Below are positions 7,690-16,165 of a DNA stretch of 64,000 bases, piece by piece. Origin of the DNA: JACVRM01 sp036824245. Its GTDB lineage: Bacteria; Actinomycetota; Thermoleophilia; Gaiellales; Gaiellaceae. The stretch is taken from the NCBI GenBank assembly GCA_036824245.1, contig DAITAO010000006.1:11651-75650 (forward strand). Reading direction: 5' to 3'. The notes beneath the pieces are model-generated. The model worked only from the letters and a program-made list of their open reading frames with translations, did no database searches and was not told where the DNA came from. Within the stretch, counting starts at the first letter, position 1; every line of letters starts with the position of its first letter. The position numbers and the translations under genes are program-made.

Positions 7690-9348
7690 ATGCGGCACCG
7701 GCTGGCGCTCTCCATGTGCGCGCTCCTCGCGGGGCTCGGGCTCGCTGCGCTCGCGCAGCCGGCTCCCAGCAGCGCGCCGCAACGGGCCGACGTTCGTGGC
7801 GGCACTCTGCGTCTTGACCACCCGGGTGACTTTCCCACCGTTGACCCGACGCTCGCTTACGACCCTGCGTCGTGGCAGCTGATGGACGCCGTCTGCGCGA
7901 ACCTCTACCGGTATCCCGATAGTGAGACGAAGGCGCCCAGGCCGCTGCTCGGGACGGCCGCCGCCTTCCCGCGCGTCTCGCGCAACGGCAAGCGCGTGGT
8001 CATCTCCGTGCGGCCAAACTACGCGCGGTTCGCCAACGGCGTCCCGGTCACCGCCGCGAGCTACGCCAATGCGATCCAGCGGGCTCTCGACCCGAAGATG
8101 CAGTCACCGGCCGCGCAGTACCTTGCCGAGATCGATGGCGCGCGCGCCGTCCTGAACGGCAAAGCGCGACGGGCACAGGGCGTTCAGGTTCGCGGGAACC
8201 GGCTCGTGCTCGTGCTCGAGCGACCGCTCTCCGACCTCCTCGCTCGTCTGACGATGCCGTTCTTCTGCCCCCAACCTGGCCCGAGCGGTCTTCCGCGCAA
8301 CCCGAAAGGGATCGCGGCGCCGTTCGACGGTGGCGGGCCGTACGTGCTGGAGGAGTGGGTGCCGCGGCGCAGGGCGGTCGTGGCTCGCAATCCGCACTGG
8401 CGCGGGGCGATAGCGAAGAGCCGCCCCGCGAACGTCGATCGCATCGAGTACACGTTCGGCGTCCCTCCGCCGACCCAGAAGCTCCGCACCGATCGAAACC
8501 AGGCCGATCTCCCATTCGTCATTCCGGCACCGGCCTACGGGGAGCTGGCAAAGCGCCACGGCATCAACCGGGGTCGGTTTTTCGTTCGGCGGGCGGGGAC
8601 CGTCTGGTACTTCCAGTTCAACCACGACCGTCCGCTTTTCGGACCGCGCGGGTCAGGCGGCGGCAACGTCGCGTTGAAGCGGGCAATCAACTACGCGATC
8701 GATCGTCCCTCTCTGGCGCGGCAGTTCGGCTATCTCGGCGGGGCGCCGACGGACCAGCTCCTGCCGCAGGGCATGCCCGGCTTTCGGGACTGGGATCTGT
8801 ACCCGCTGCGCGGCCCCGACCTCGCCCGCGCGCGCAGCCTGGCGGCCGGGAACACGCGCGGCGGCAAGGCGGTGCTCTACGCATTCTCGGTCGCCCAGTT
8901 TCCTGCGATCGCGGAGATCTTCAGGCAGCAAATGCAGGCGATCGGACTCGACGTCGAGATCCGGACCTTCATCCCGCCCGTTGCCACCGACAAGATGACG
9001 ACGCGTGGCGAGCCTTTTGACATCGCGCTCATCGGCTTCGCCGCCGATTACGCGGATCCGAACGCGTTCCTCCGCCCGTTGCTATCGGGCGATGCGCTTG
9101 GCAAGAAGAGCACGAACATCGCGCACTTCGCCGACCGCCGCTTCGACCGTCTCCTCGAGCGCGCCGCGCGGCTGACCGGCGAGAGACGCTACGCCGCCTT
9201 CGCCGATCTCGACCGCGTGACGATGCGAGACAGCGCGCCGGTGGCCGCGTTCGTAAACGAGAACTCGCGCTTCTACGTTTCCGAAAGCGTCGGGTGCTTC
9301 TCGGCGCCGTTCGGATTGGTCAACCTCGTAGCCGTCTGCAAGAAGTAG
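7690..9348 (+). CDS. Family 5 extracellular solute-binding protein, orphan
   Basis: 552 residues of the SBP_bac_5 (peptide/nickel-type) fold: signal peptide (LSMCALLAGLGLAALA, cleavage near residue 22), GGTLRLDHPGDFPTVDPT, RALDPKMQSPAAQYL, ALKRAINYAIDR, and the end region FDIALIGFAADYADPNAFL. ATG 7690 is preferred over ATG 7642 because GAGGAGG lies 6 nt upstream and the signal peptide starts there. Such proteins normally deliver peptides to an ABC permease, but no permease or transporter ATPase gene is nearby. The neighbours on both sides are cyclase-ATPase-TPR genes, and the same two modules are fused at 56012-59674, so a sensory role is plausible. There is no lipobox cysteine at the cleavage site. 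Confidence 0.88.
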   Translation: MRHRLALSMCALLAGLGLAALAQPAPSSAPQRADVRGGTLRLDHPGDFPTVDPTLAYDPASWQLMDAVCANLYRYPDSETKAPRPLLGTAAAFPRVSRNGKRVVISVRPNYARFANGVPVTAASYANAIQRALDPKMQSPAAQYLAEIDGARAVLNGKARRAQGVQVRGNRLVLVLERPLSDLLARLTMPFFCPQPGPSGLPRNPKGIAAPFDGGGPYVLEEWVPRRRAVVARNPHWRGAIAKSRPANVDRIEYTFGVPPPTQKLRTDRNQADLPFVIPAPAYGELAKRHGINRGRFFVRRAGTVWYFQFNHDRPLFGPRGSGGGNVALKRAINYAIDRPSLARQFGYLGGAPTDQLLPQGMPGFRDWDLYPLRGPDLARARSLAAGNTRGGKAVLYAFSVAQFPAIAEIFRQQMQAIGLDVEIRTFIPPVATDKMTTRGEPFDIALIGFAADYADPNAFLRPLLSGDALGKKSTNIAHFADRRFDRLLERAARLTGERRYAAFADLDRVTMRDSAPVAAFVNENSRFYVSESVGCFSAPFGLVNLVAVCKK

Positions 9349-9420
9349 CCCGGCTCCGGCGGGCAAAGCTGATCGGGTCACAGGCATCTGGCCGGCAACG
9401 TTCGGCGGGATACTCGTTGG

Positions 9421-11889
9421 ATGCGTGAGCTTCCGACCGGGACCGTCACGTTCCTGTTCACTGACGTGGAGGGCTCGACGAGGCTGCTCGACGAGTTGGG
9501 CGCCGAGCGGTACGTTCAAGCGCTTGCGGAGCACCGCCGCGTACTGCGAGAAGCGTTCGCCGGGCACGGCGGAGTCGAGGTCGATACACAGGGGGACGCC
9601 TTCTTCGTCGCCTTCCGGTCTGCCGACGCGGCGCTCGCGGCTGCGCAAGAACTGCAGCGGGCACCCGGCGATGGGCGCGTACGCGTGCGGGTTGGTCTGC
9701 ACACGGGCACGCCGCTTGTGACCGGTGAGGGTTACGTCGGCATGGACGTCCACCGCGGCGCGCGCATCGCGGCCGCAGGCCACGGCGGCCAGGTGCTTGT
9801 CTCGGAGACGACCCGGGCCGCCTTAACAGTGACAGGCACTGTTAAGGAGCTGCGCGACCTGGGGGAACAGCGGCTCAAAGACCTGGGCGCGCCGATCCGG
9901 ATCTACCAGCTCGGCCCTGGCGACTTCCCGCCGCTCAAGGTGCTGTACCGCTCGACGCTGCCCGTGCAGCCCTCTCCGCTGGTCGGCCGCGAGCGCGAGC
10001 TCGCCCAGGCCGGCGCGCTCCTGCGCGACCACCGTCTCGTCACGCTGACCGGCCCCGGCGGCTCGGGCAAGACGCGGCTCGCCCTGCAACTCGCCGCCGA
10101 GGCGCCGGATGACTTCCCAGATGGCGTCCACTGGGTGCCGCTCGCTGCGCTGCGCGACCCGGAGCTCGTCGTTGTGGCAGTCGAGCAGGCTCTCGGCGTC
10201 ACGTCGCCGGCGGAGTACATCGGCGCGAAGCGAATGCTCTTGCTCCTCGACAACTTCGAGCAGGTCGTCGATGGTGCTCCGTCGCTCGCCGCTCTGCTCG
10301 CCGGCTGTCCGAACCTGAAGTTGCTGGTGACGACCCGAGCGCTGCTGCGCATCGCCGGCGAGTGCGACTATCCGGTACCTCCGCTGGCCGACGCCGAGGC
10401 AATCGCGCTCTTCCGCGAGCGCGCAGCCTTGAGTGAGCCGGAGGACGCCGTTGCCGGGATCTGCCGGCGGCTGGACGGCCTGCCGCTCGCGATCGAGCTC
10501 GCGGCGGCGCGCACACGGCTGATGACTCCGGACGAGCTGCTCTCGCGGCTCGAGCAAGCGCTGCCGGTCTTGACCGGCGGCGCGCGGGACGCGCCCGAGC
10601 GGCAGCGCACGCTCAGGGCGACAATCGAATGGAGCTACGACTTGCTGAGCGAACGTGGACAGCAGCTCTTCCGCCGCCTCGCCGTCTTCGCCGGCTCCTG
10701 GTCGCTGGCTTCGGCAGAAGGCGTCTGCGAGGCGGACGTCGACACCCTCGGGTCGCTGGTCGAGCAGAGCCTCGTGCGACGCTGGGAGGGCGGCCGGCTG
10801 GGCATGTTGGAGACGATCCGTGAGTTCGCCGCCGACGAGCTCGCGCGCGCCGGCGAGCGCGACGATCTTCGCCGGCGCCACGCCGAGCACTTCCTTGGAC
10901 TCATTGAGCCGATGGATGTCTCGGTGCACAGCGACGACGACCAGCGGCTCCGGTTTGGCCGCTTGGAACACGACAACGTCCGGGCGGCGCTCACCTGGTC
11001 GCTCGAGACGGGACGCGTCGACCTCGGTCTCCGGCTCGCGGTTGCGCTCGAGCCGTTCTGGGCGGTAGCACCGTTCGAAGGCATGCGCTGGTTCGAGGAG
11101 TTGCTGCAGGCCGCACCTGACGCGCCGCTCGACCTGCGCGCCCGTGCGCTTCGGGGGTACGGCGGGGCGGCGAATCCTGCGGGCGACGACGAGCTGGCCG
11201 AACGCCTCTACCAGGAGAGTTACGACGCGTTCACCGCGGTCGGGGACGAGGCCGGCGCGGTGCACCTGCTGATGCGGCTCGGGCACTCGGCGCTCTACCG
11301 GGGTGACACGCTCCGCGCACGTGACCTCGCCAAGCGCAGCCTGGCCGGCGCCCGCGCTCACGGCGACCGGAAGACCGAGAGTCAGTCGCTGGGCCTGCTG
11401 GGGGACCTCGAGTACTCGGATGGGAGGCGCGAGCGCGGCATGCAGCTCATTGAGCAGAGCGCCGTTCTCGCCGGCGAGGAGGATTTCTCGTGGTGGCGTA
11501 CGGCGATGCTCGGCAAGCTCGTCGATCGCTCGCTGGAGCTCGGGAGGCTCGAGCAGGCGGCCGGTTATGGTCGCGAGGCTCTGGTGCTGGCGAGCGCGAA
11601 CGATGATCGCCAGAGGATCCTCCGGGGTCTCGCGCGCCTCGCTCGCATCCATGCCGACCAGGGGGCATTCGAGCGCGCGGGTCGGTTGTGGGGCGCCGTC
11701 GAGGCGGAAGAGCAGCGCGGACCGCTAGGCGCATGGGGAGTCGAGCGCGAGCGATTCGCCGCACCCGTCCTCGTCCACGAGGGAGCCGAGTTCGAGCTCG
11801 GACGTGAGCAGGGTCGCGGGCTGTCGCTCGAGGACGTTGTCGCCGAGGCGCTCGCCGAATCAGCCGCGCCCGCGAAGCACCATGCCTGA
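9421..11889 (+). CDS. Class III cyclase domain-ATPase-TPR signalling protein (paralogue)
   Basis: 822 residues, paralogous along its full length to the protein encoded at 5157. It has a class III cyclase domain (TFLFTDVEGST, DTQGDAFFVAF, YVGMDVHRGAR), a P-loop ATPase (GPGGSGKTRL, MLLLLDNFEQ) and a TPR tail ending GRLWGAVEAEEQRG. There is no C-terminal helix-turn-helix and no membrane segment. The catalytic substitutions are the same (Asp for the purine-binding Lys, His for the transition-state Asn). Just after the TTRAAL motif the paralogue's DGGA is replaced by TVTGTVK, encoded by a perfect 11-bp-stem palindrome at 9821-9847. Start ATG 9421 gives the same N-terminus as the paralogue (MxxLPTGTVTFL). 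It lies 72 bases after the solute-binding protein gene. Confidence 0.85.
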   Translation: MRELPTGTVTFLFTDVEGSTRLLDELGAERYVQALAEHRRVLREAFAGHGGVEVDTQGDAFFVAFRSADAALAAAQELQRAPGDGRVRVRVGLHTGTPLVTGEGYVGMDVHRGARIAAAGHGGQVLVSETTRAALTVTGTVKELRDLGEQRLKDLGAPIRIYQLGPGDFPPLKVLYRSTLPVQPSPLVGRERELAQAGALLRDHRLVTLTGPGGSGKTRLALQLAAEAPDDFPDGVHWVPLAALRDPELVVVAVEQALGVTSPAEYIGAKRMLLLLDNFEQVVDGAPSLAALLAGCPNLKLLVTTRALLRIAGECDYPVPPLADAEAIALFRERAALSEPEDAVAGICRRLDGLPLAIELAAARTRLMTPDELLSRLEQALPVLTGGARDAPERQRTLRATIEWSYDLLSERGQQLFRRLAVFAGSWSLASAEGVCEADVDTLGSLVEQSLVRRWEGGRLGMLETIREFAADELARAGERDDLRRRHAEHFLGLIEPMDVSVHSDDDQRLRFGRLEHDNVRAALTWSLETGRVDLGLRLAVALEPFWAVAPFEGMRWFEELLQAAPDAPLDLRARALRGYGGAANPAGDDELAERLYQESYDAFTAVGDEAGAVHLLMRLGHSALYRGDTLRARDLAKRSLAGARAHGDRKTESQSLGLLGDLEYSDGRRERGMQLIEQSAVLAGEEDFSWWRTAMLGKLVDRSLELGRLEQAAGYGREALVLASANDDRQRILRGLARLARIHADQGAFERAGRLWGAVEAEEQRGPLGAWGVERERFAAPVLVHEGAEFELGREQGRGLSLEDVVAEALAESAAPAKHHA
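9821..9847. repeat. Perfect palindrome inside a coding sequence
   Basis: CCTTAACAGTG, a 5-base ACAGG loop, then the exact reverse complement CACTGTTAAGG. It is read in frame in the cyclase gene and accounts for a net gain of three residues relative to the paralogue. Its core (ACAGTGACAGGCACTGT) resembles the dispersed GGGACAGTCCC-type palindromes. Confidence 0.85.
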
Positions 11890-11950
11890 CTAAGCCGCGG
11901 CAAGAGCGCGCTGAGGCGTGAGCAGGCTGCGGAGCTCGCCGGCGCCGCCA

Positions 11951-11956
11951 TAGACT
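11951..11956 (+). promoter_or_regulatory. Putative -10 box (TAGACT) of ubiD
   Basis: TAGACT, 7 nt before the GTG start at 11964, with no Shine-Dalgarno between. This suggests a leaderless transcript opening the quinone/bc-complex region. Confidence 0.5.
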
Positions 11957-11963
11957 CAAAGGT

Positions 11964-13469
11964 GTGACGCCGCCTGCCGACCTGCGCTCCTGGATCCGCC
12001 TGCTCGAGCGGGAGGGCGAACTCGCCCGCGTCGGCGCCGAGGTCGACCCGCACCTCGAGGTGACCGAGATCGTCGATCGCACCGTGAAGGCGGGCGGGCC
12101 GGCGCTCCTCTTCACCAACGCGAAGTCGCCGCACGCGCTCCTCATCAACCAGTTCGGGACCGAGCGGCGCATGTGCATGGCGTTCGACGAGCCGTCGCTC
12201 GACGACGTGGCGCGCAAGCTCGAGGACGTGCTCGAGATGCAGCCGCCGCAGGGCATCGCAGAAAAGGTGAAGGGCCTCAAGAAGCTCAAATCGATCGCCG
12301 ACTCGCTACCCAGGACGGTGCGCCGGGCAGCGCACCACGACGTCGTGCTGACCGGCGACGAGGTCGATCTCACGCGGCTGCCGGTCCAGACTTGCTGGCC
12401 TGAAGACGCAGGGCCTTTCATCACCCTCCCGGCCGTCATCACGCACGACCCCAAGACGGGCACGCGCAACGTCGGCATGTATCGCATGCAGGTGCTCGAC
12501 GAGCGCCGCACGCTCATGCACTGGCAGATCCACAAGGACGGGCGCATGGACTACCTGGCCACGGACGGGAAGCTGGAGGTCGCGGTCGCGCTCGGCCTCG
12601 ACCCGATCGCCACCTACTCGGCGTCGGCGCCGCTTCCGAAGCACATCGACGAGTTCATGCTGGCCGGCTTCCTGCGCGGCGAGCCGGTCGAGCTCGTGCG
12701 CGCGAAGACAGTCGATATCGAGGTGCCGGCCAACGCGGAGATCGTGCTGGAGGGCTACGTCCAGCAAGGCGACCTGGCGCCCGAAGGGCCGTTCGGCGAC
12801 CACACGGGCTACTACACCGGCGTCGAGCCGTTTCCCGTGTTCCACGTCACGGCCATGACGATGCGGGAGGAAGCCATCTACCCGTCGATCGTGGTCGGCA
12901 AGCCTCCGCAGGAGGACGCCTGGCTCGGCAAGGCGACCGAGCGCATCTTCCTGCCGGCCGTGCGCATGACGGTGCCTGAGATCGTCGACTACGACCTGCC
13001 CGTCGCCGGCGCGTTCCACAACTGTGTGATTGTCTCGATGCGCAAGGCGTTTCCCGGGCACGCGAAGAAGGTCATGCACGCCATCTGGGGGCTCGGCATG
13101 CTCAGCCTCTCGAAGTCGGTCGTGGTCGTCGACGAGCACGTGAACGTGCACGACTACGAGGAGGTCTTCTTCTACGTGACCGCCAACGTCGATCCGAAGC
13201 GCGACGTGCTGCTCACTGAGGGCCCGCTCGATCACCTCGACCACTCGCCGACCATGCAGTTCTACGGGGGCAAGCTCGGCATCGACGCCACCGCCAAGGG
13301 CCCTGCGGAAGGCACGCGCGAGTGGCCGCCGGAGATCGAGATGTCGGACGAGATGCGGGCGCTCGTCGACAGTCGCTGGCGTGAATACGGCATCGACCTG
13401 GAGTCTGTCGCCGACAACGGCGGACGTGCCCGCCGAGCGGGAGTGTTGCGGCATCTGTTACGTCGTTGA
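11964..13469 (+). CDS. ubiD: UbiD-family prenylated-FMN decarboxylase
   Basis: 501 residues, the normal UbiD length. Family features include DLRSWIRLLEREGEL at the N-terminus, GTRNVGMYRMQV, MHWQIHKDG, EGPFGDHTGYY and VDEHVNVHDYEEV. UbiD enzymes use prenylated FMN, made by UbiX (encoded at 16166), to decarboxylate aromatic or unsaturated acids. With mqnA, mqnC, mqnE, ubiX and menG downstream, the likely substrate is a carboxylated demethylmenaquinone intermediate of the futalosine route (the role called MqnL/MqnM with UbiX in other bacteria). That assignment rests on context. The bc-complex genes follow after 59 bases. Confidence 0.92.
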   Translation: MTPPADLRSWIRLLEREGELARVGAEVDPHLEVTEIVDRTVKAGGPALLFTNAKSPHALLINQFGTERRMCMAFDEPSLDDVARKLEDVLEMQPPQGIAEKVKGLKKLKSIADSLPRTVRRAAHHDVVLTGDEVDLTRLPVQTCWPEDAGPFITLPAVITHDPKTGTRNVGMYRMQVLDERRTLMHWQIHKDGRMDYLATDGKLEVAVALGLDPIATYSASAPLPKHIDEFMLAGFLRGEPVELVRAKTVDIEVPANAEIVLEGYVQQGDLAPEGPFGDHTGYYTGVEPFPVFHVTAMTMREEAIYPSIVVGKPPQEDAWLGKATERIFLPAVRMTVPEIVDYDLPVAGAFHNCVIVSMRKAFPGHAKKVMHAIWGLGMLSLSKSVVVVDEHVNVHDYEEVFFYVTANVDPKRDVLLTEGPLDHLDHSPTMQFYGGKLGIDATAKGPAEGTREWPPEIEMSDEMRALVDSRWREYGIDLESVADNGGRARRAGVLRHLLRR

Positions 13470-13495
13470 CGTGTAAAGATGCCGCCCGCTTGAAT
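13466..13495 (+). promoter_or_regulatory. Possible sigma-70-type promoter for the bc-complex genes
   Basis: TTGACG at 13466-13471, 18 bases, then TTGAAT at 13490-13495. The predicted transcript would start near 13502 and carry the AGGAGG at 13517 before the Rieske start. The -10 match is weak. Confidence 0.3.
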
Positions 13496-13528
13496 CCGGG
13501 TTAACGCTCTAGGCGAAGGAGGCACGGA

Positions 13529-14461
13529 CTGGATCCGAACGGCCAAGACAGGCCGCACCTGCCCGGTCCGACCATCTGGCCGGTCGGGTTTGCAGTAGGG
13601 ATCGTCTGCATCCTCGCCGGGCTCATCGTGAGCATGCCGGCCGTCGTCGTGGGCGTCGTCATCACGCTCGTCTTCGGCTTCCTCTGGGTACGCGAGGCGA
13701 CACGCGAGTACCGTGGTGCGCCGGAGGAGGCCCCCGAGACTGCGGCCGAGGCGGCCGTCGAGCCAGTCGCCGTCGGTGTGGGCCCCGAGGAGGAGCGCTT
13801 CCCCCGCAATGTGTTCCTCGAGATGTCCACGCTCGGCCTCGGCGCCGTGATCGGCGGCATCGTCACGCTGCCGGTGCTCGGCTTCATGGTGCTGCCCGCC
13901 TTCACCGACCAGAGCTACGAGGACGTCGACCTGGGCCCGCTCGAGAACTTCCCCGACGGCGAGTATCGGGTCACGACGTTCGTTTCCGATCCGAGCCTGG
14001 GCGAGGTCAGCAGACGCACCGCTTACATCCGCTACAACGGAGACCTCGAAGGTCAGCCGAGCTTCACGATCATCTCGAATCGCTGCGCGCACCTGGGCTG
14101 TCCCGTGCAGCCCAACGGGCTGATCGACGACAAGCAGCGCAAGACCGTGCAGACGAAGGCCGGCCAGATCGACACGGTCGTCGAAGTGCGGCCGGTCGAT
14201 CCCTCGGGCTTCGGCTGCCCCTGCCACGGTGGCCAGTACGACACGGAAGGGAACCGCACCGCCGGCCCGCCCGTGCGCGCGCTCGACCGCTACGAGTACT
14301 CGATCCGCGACAGCCGGCTGATCCTGGGCAAGCCGTACAGCGTCGCGGAGGTAGACGGCACCGGCGCCGAAGCTGTCATCAAGAAGTACGAGCTGACCGG
14401 CCCGGGCCAGCACGTCGACGGCATCGAGTCCTGGCTCTACCCGATCCAGCCGCCGAGATGA
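13529..14461 (+). CDS. qcrA: Menaquinol:cytochrome c reductase Rieske Fe-S subunit
   Basis: Carries the Rieske [2Fe-2S] cluster that takes the first electron from menaquinol. Box 1 is CAHLGC (ligands Cys186 and His188) and box 2 is CPCHGG (Cys230 and His233), with Cys191/Cys232 placed for the usual disulfide. The 38-residue gap between the boxes is long. Two N-terminal membrane segments lie at about residues 15-55 and a third at about 105-130. The first ATG/GTG/TTG in frame is GTG 13628, which would delete the first membrane segment. A CTG at 13529 has AGGAGG 6 nt upstream and restores it, so CTG initiation is strongly suggested (310 residues). Cytochrome b follows 14 bases later. Confidence 0.92.
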   Translation: MDPNGQDRPHLPGPTIWPVGFAVGIVCILAGLIVSMPAVVVGVVITLVFGFLWVREATREYRGAPEEAPETAAEAAVEPVAVGVGPEEERFPRNVFLEMSTLGLGAVIGGIVTLPVLGFMVLPAFTDQSYEDVDLGPLENFPDGEYRVTTFVSDPSLGEVSRRTAYIRYNGDLEGQPSFTIISNRCAHLGCPVQPNGLIDDKQRKTVQTKAGQIDTVVEVRPVDPSGFGCPCHGGQYDTEGNRTAGPPVRALDRYEYSIRDSRLILGKPYSVAEVDGTGAEAVIKKYELTGPGQHVDGIESWLYPIQPPR

Positions 14462-14475
14462 GGCAGGACCGGTAA

Positions 14476-15276
14476 ATGCCGCCGCTGCCAACCCGCCGCA
14501 AGTCGCGCCCGCGCCAGCAGCTCGAGGTGCTTATCAACTACCCGCTCGACTGGCTCGAGGAGCGCTCGGGGATCGTCGGCGGCGTCAAGTATTTCCTCTT
14601 CCGCAAGGTGCCGGCCGACACGAACTGGTTCCACACGCTCGGCTCGGCGACGCTGACGGCGTTCCTGGTCCAGGTGCTCACCGGCACGATCCTCGCCTTC
14701 TACTACAAGGCCGACGCGGACGCGGCCTACGAGTCGATCCAGTACATCACCAACGACCTGACACTCGGCTGGCTCGTGCGCGGCATGCACCGCTGGGGCG
14801 CGAGCGTCTTCATCATCCTGATGTTCTTCCATATGGCGCGCGTCTTCCTGTTCGGCGCCTACAAGTACCCGCGCGAGCTGAACTGGATCATCGGCGTGCT
14901 GATCCTGGTGCTCGGCATGCTCGAGGGCTTCACGGGCTACCTGCTGCCCTGGGACCAGACCGCCTACTGGGCGACGGTCGTCGGCATCAACCTGAACGGG
15001 ACCGCGCCCTTCGTCGGGGAGTTCCTCGCTCAGTTCTTACGTGGCGGCTCGGAGATCAACAGCGACACGCTGACGCGCTTCTACGCCATGCACATGCTGC
15101 TCATCCCCGGCGCGCTGTTCGCGCTGATCGGCTTCCATCTGTACCTCGTCGTGCGGCTCGGTGTCAGCTCGCCGCCGTGGTCGCCGGAGGCGGCCGGCGC
15201 CGAGCAGCCCGAGCCCGAGCCGTCCGGCCGCGCCGGACTCATCCAGCCGTCACCGCGCGGAGGGCTCAAGAAGTGA
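14476..15276 (+). CDS. qcrB: Cytochrome b N-terminal subunit of the bc complex
   Basis: 266 residues carrying the four-helix, two-heme half of cytochrome b. Heme-ligand histidines are visible in GMHRWGAS, FFHMARVF, AMHMLLIPG and GFHLYLVVR, with the glycine-rich GFTGYLLPWDQTAYWA quinol-site region between. The C-half of cytochrome b (helices E onward) is on the next gene, so the protein is split as in b6f-type and Bacillus QcrB/QcrC complexes. An acidic/Pro-rich tail (PEAAGAEQPEPEPSGRAG) follows the last helix. It sits in the cytoplasmic membrane between the Rieske and QcrC genes. Confidence 0.95.
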   Translation: MPPLPTRRKSRPRQQLEVLINYPLDWLEERSGIVGGVKYFLFRKVPADTNWFHTLGSATLTAFLVQVLTGTILAFYYKADADAAYESIQYITNDLTLGWLVRGMHRWGASVFIILMFFHMARVFLFGAYKYPRELNWIIGVLILVLGMLEGFTGYLLPWDQTAYWATVVGINLNGTAPFVGEFLAQFLRGGSEINSDTLTRFYAMHMLLIPGALFALIGFHLYLVVRLGVSSPPWSPEAAGAEQPEPEPSGRAGLIQPSPRGGLKK

Positions 15277-15316
15277 GGTCGTTCACGACGCGCGTCAGCC
15301 GAAGGAGGCGAGCGGC

Positions 15317-16153
15317 GTGAGCCGGGCGCAGGACGAGCGGCGGGCGGAGTTCGAGCGCTACAAGCGCGACGTCAAGGAGCGCGGCAAGCCGTTCCACCCG
15401 TACGCGATGTTCCACGACACCGTCATGAGCCTGGTCGTCGTGAGCGTGATCGTGGCGCTGGCTTGCGTCTGGTACTTCACCTCTGAGCAGCCGGCGGGCG
15501 AGGAGGGCTCGGGCTGGTTGGGGCCGCGTTATGCGGAGCCTGCAGATCCCGGCACGACGAGCTTCATCCCGCGACCCGACTGGTACTTCTACTTCCTCTT
15601 CTACCTGCTGCGGATCTTCGACCACCCGAACGCAGTCGTGCTCGGCACGATCGGGGTGCCGACGATCCTGCTGGTGATCATGCTGGCGCTGCCCTTCCTC
15701 GACCGTCGCCGCGAACGGCGGTTACTGCGGCGACCGGTGGCGATCGTCGTCACGCTGCTGACGGCGAGCACGATGGGCGTCCTCACGTACAAGGGCGCAA
15801 CGGTCCGCGAGTCGCTCGGCGTCGGCGAGGAGGTGGTCAACGAGTGGGTCCAGACCAACAACCTGCCTGACGAGGCGCGCGAGGGTGCGCTCATTTTCGC
15901 CGGGACCGGCTGCCTCCAGTGCCATACCTACCTCGGCACCGGCTCGGCGAACGTGGGCGCTCCGGACCTGAGCGACATCGGCTCGCAGGAGGGCAAGGAC
16001 GCTGCGTACTTCGCCCGCTATGTCGCCAACCCGCGCGACTTCGGAAACGACGTGATGCCCCAGTACGGGGAGGAGTTCGGCGGCAGCCTCAACGACCAGC
16101 AGCTCCAGCAGATAGGAGCCTTCCTCGCCGCTTCCAAGGGCGAGGGCGGCTAG
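15317..16153 (+). CDS. qcrC: Cytochrome b C-terminal half fused to cytochrome c
   Basis: 278 residues from GTG 15317, which has GAAGGAGG 8 nt upstream; reading further upstream only runs into qcrB. An N-terminal helix (about 35-55) and the PDWYFYFLFYLLR motif with two more helices form subunit IV-like cytochrome b. After about residue 170 comes a monoheme cytochrome c domain with CLQCH (Cys199, Cys202, His203) and a methionine ligand candidate in VMPQYG. The fusion passes electrons from the Rieske/b core straight to the c heme outside the membrane, as in Bacillus QcrC. ubiX starts 12 bases downstream, tying the complex to quinone synthesis. Confidence 0.93.
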   Translation: MSRAQDERRAEFERYKRDVKERGKPFHPYAMFHDTVMSLVVVSVIVALACVWYFTSEQPAGEEGSGWLGPRYAEPADPGTTSFIPRPDWYFYFLFYLLRIFDHPNAVVLGTIGVPTILLVIMLALPFLDRRRERRLLRRPVAIVVTLLTASTMGVLTYKGATVRESLGVGEEVVNEWVQTNNLPDEAREGALIFAGTGCLQCHTYLGTGSANVGAPDLSDIGSQEGKDAAYFARYVANPRDFGNDVMPQYGEEFGGSLNDQQLQQIGAFLAASKGEGG

Positions 16154-16165
16154 CGGGCGCGCGCC

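Noticed and set aside
9823..11652. A 609-codon open frame on the minus strand opposite the third cyclase gene.
   Set aside because: It is antisense to a well-supported gene, its product is rich in Arg, Gln and Ala without any motif, and such frames are expected opposite GC-rich genes.
12306..14491. Long minus-strand frames (382 and 409 codons) opposite ubiD and the Rieske gene.
   Set aside because: Their products are low-complexity His/Arg/Asp/Val sequences mirroring the plus-strand codons; UbiD and Rieske motifs on the plus strand are unambiguous.
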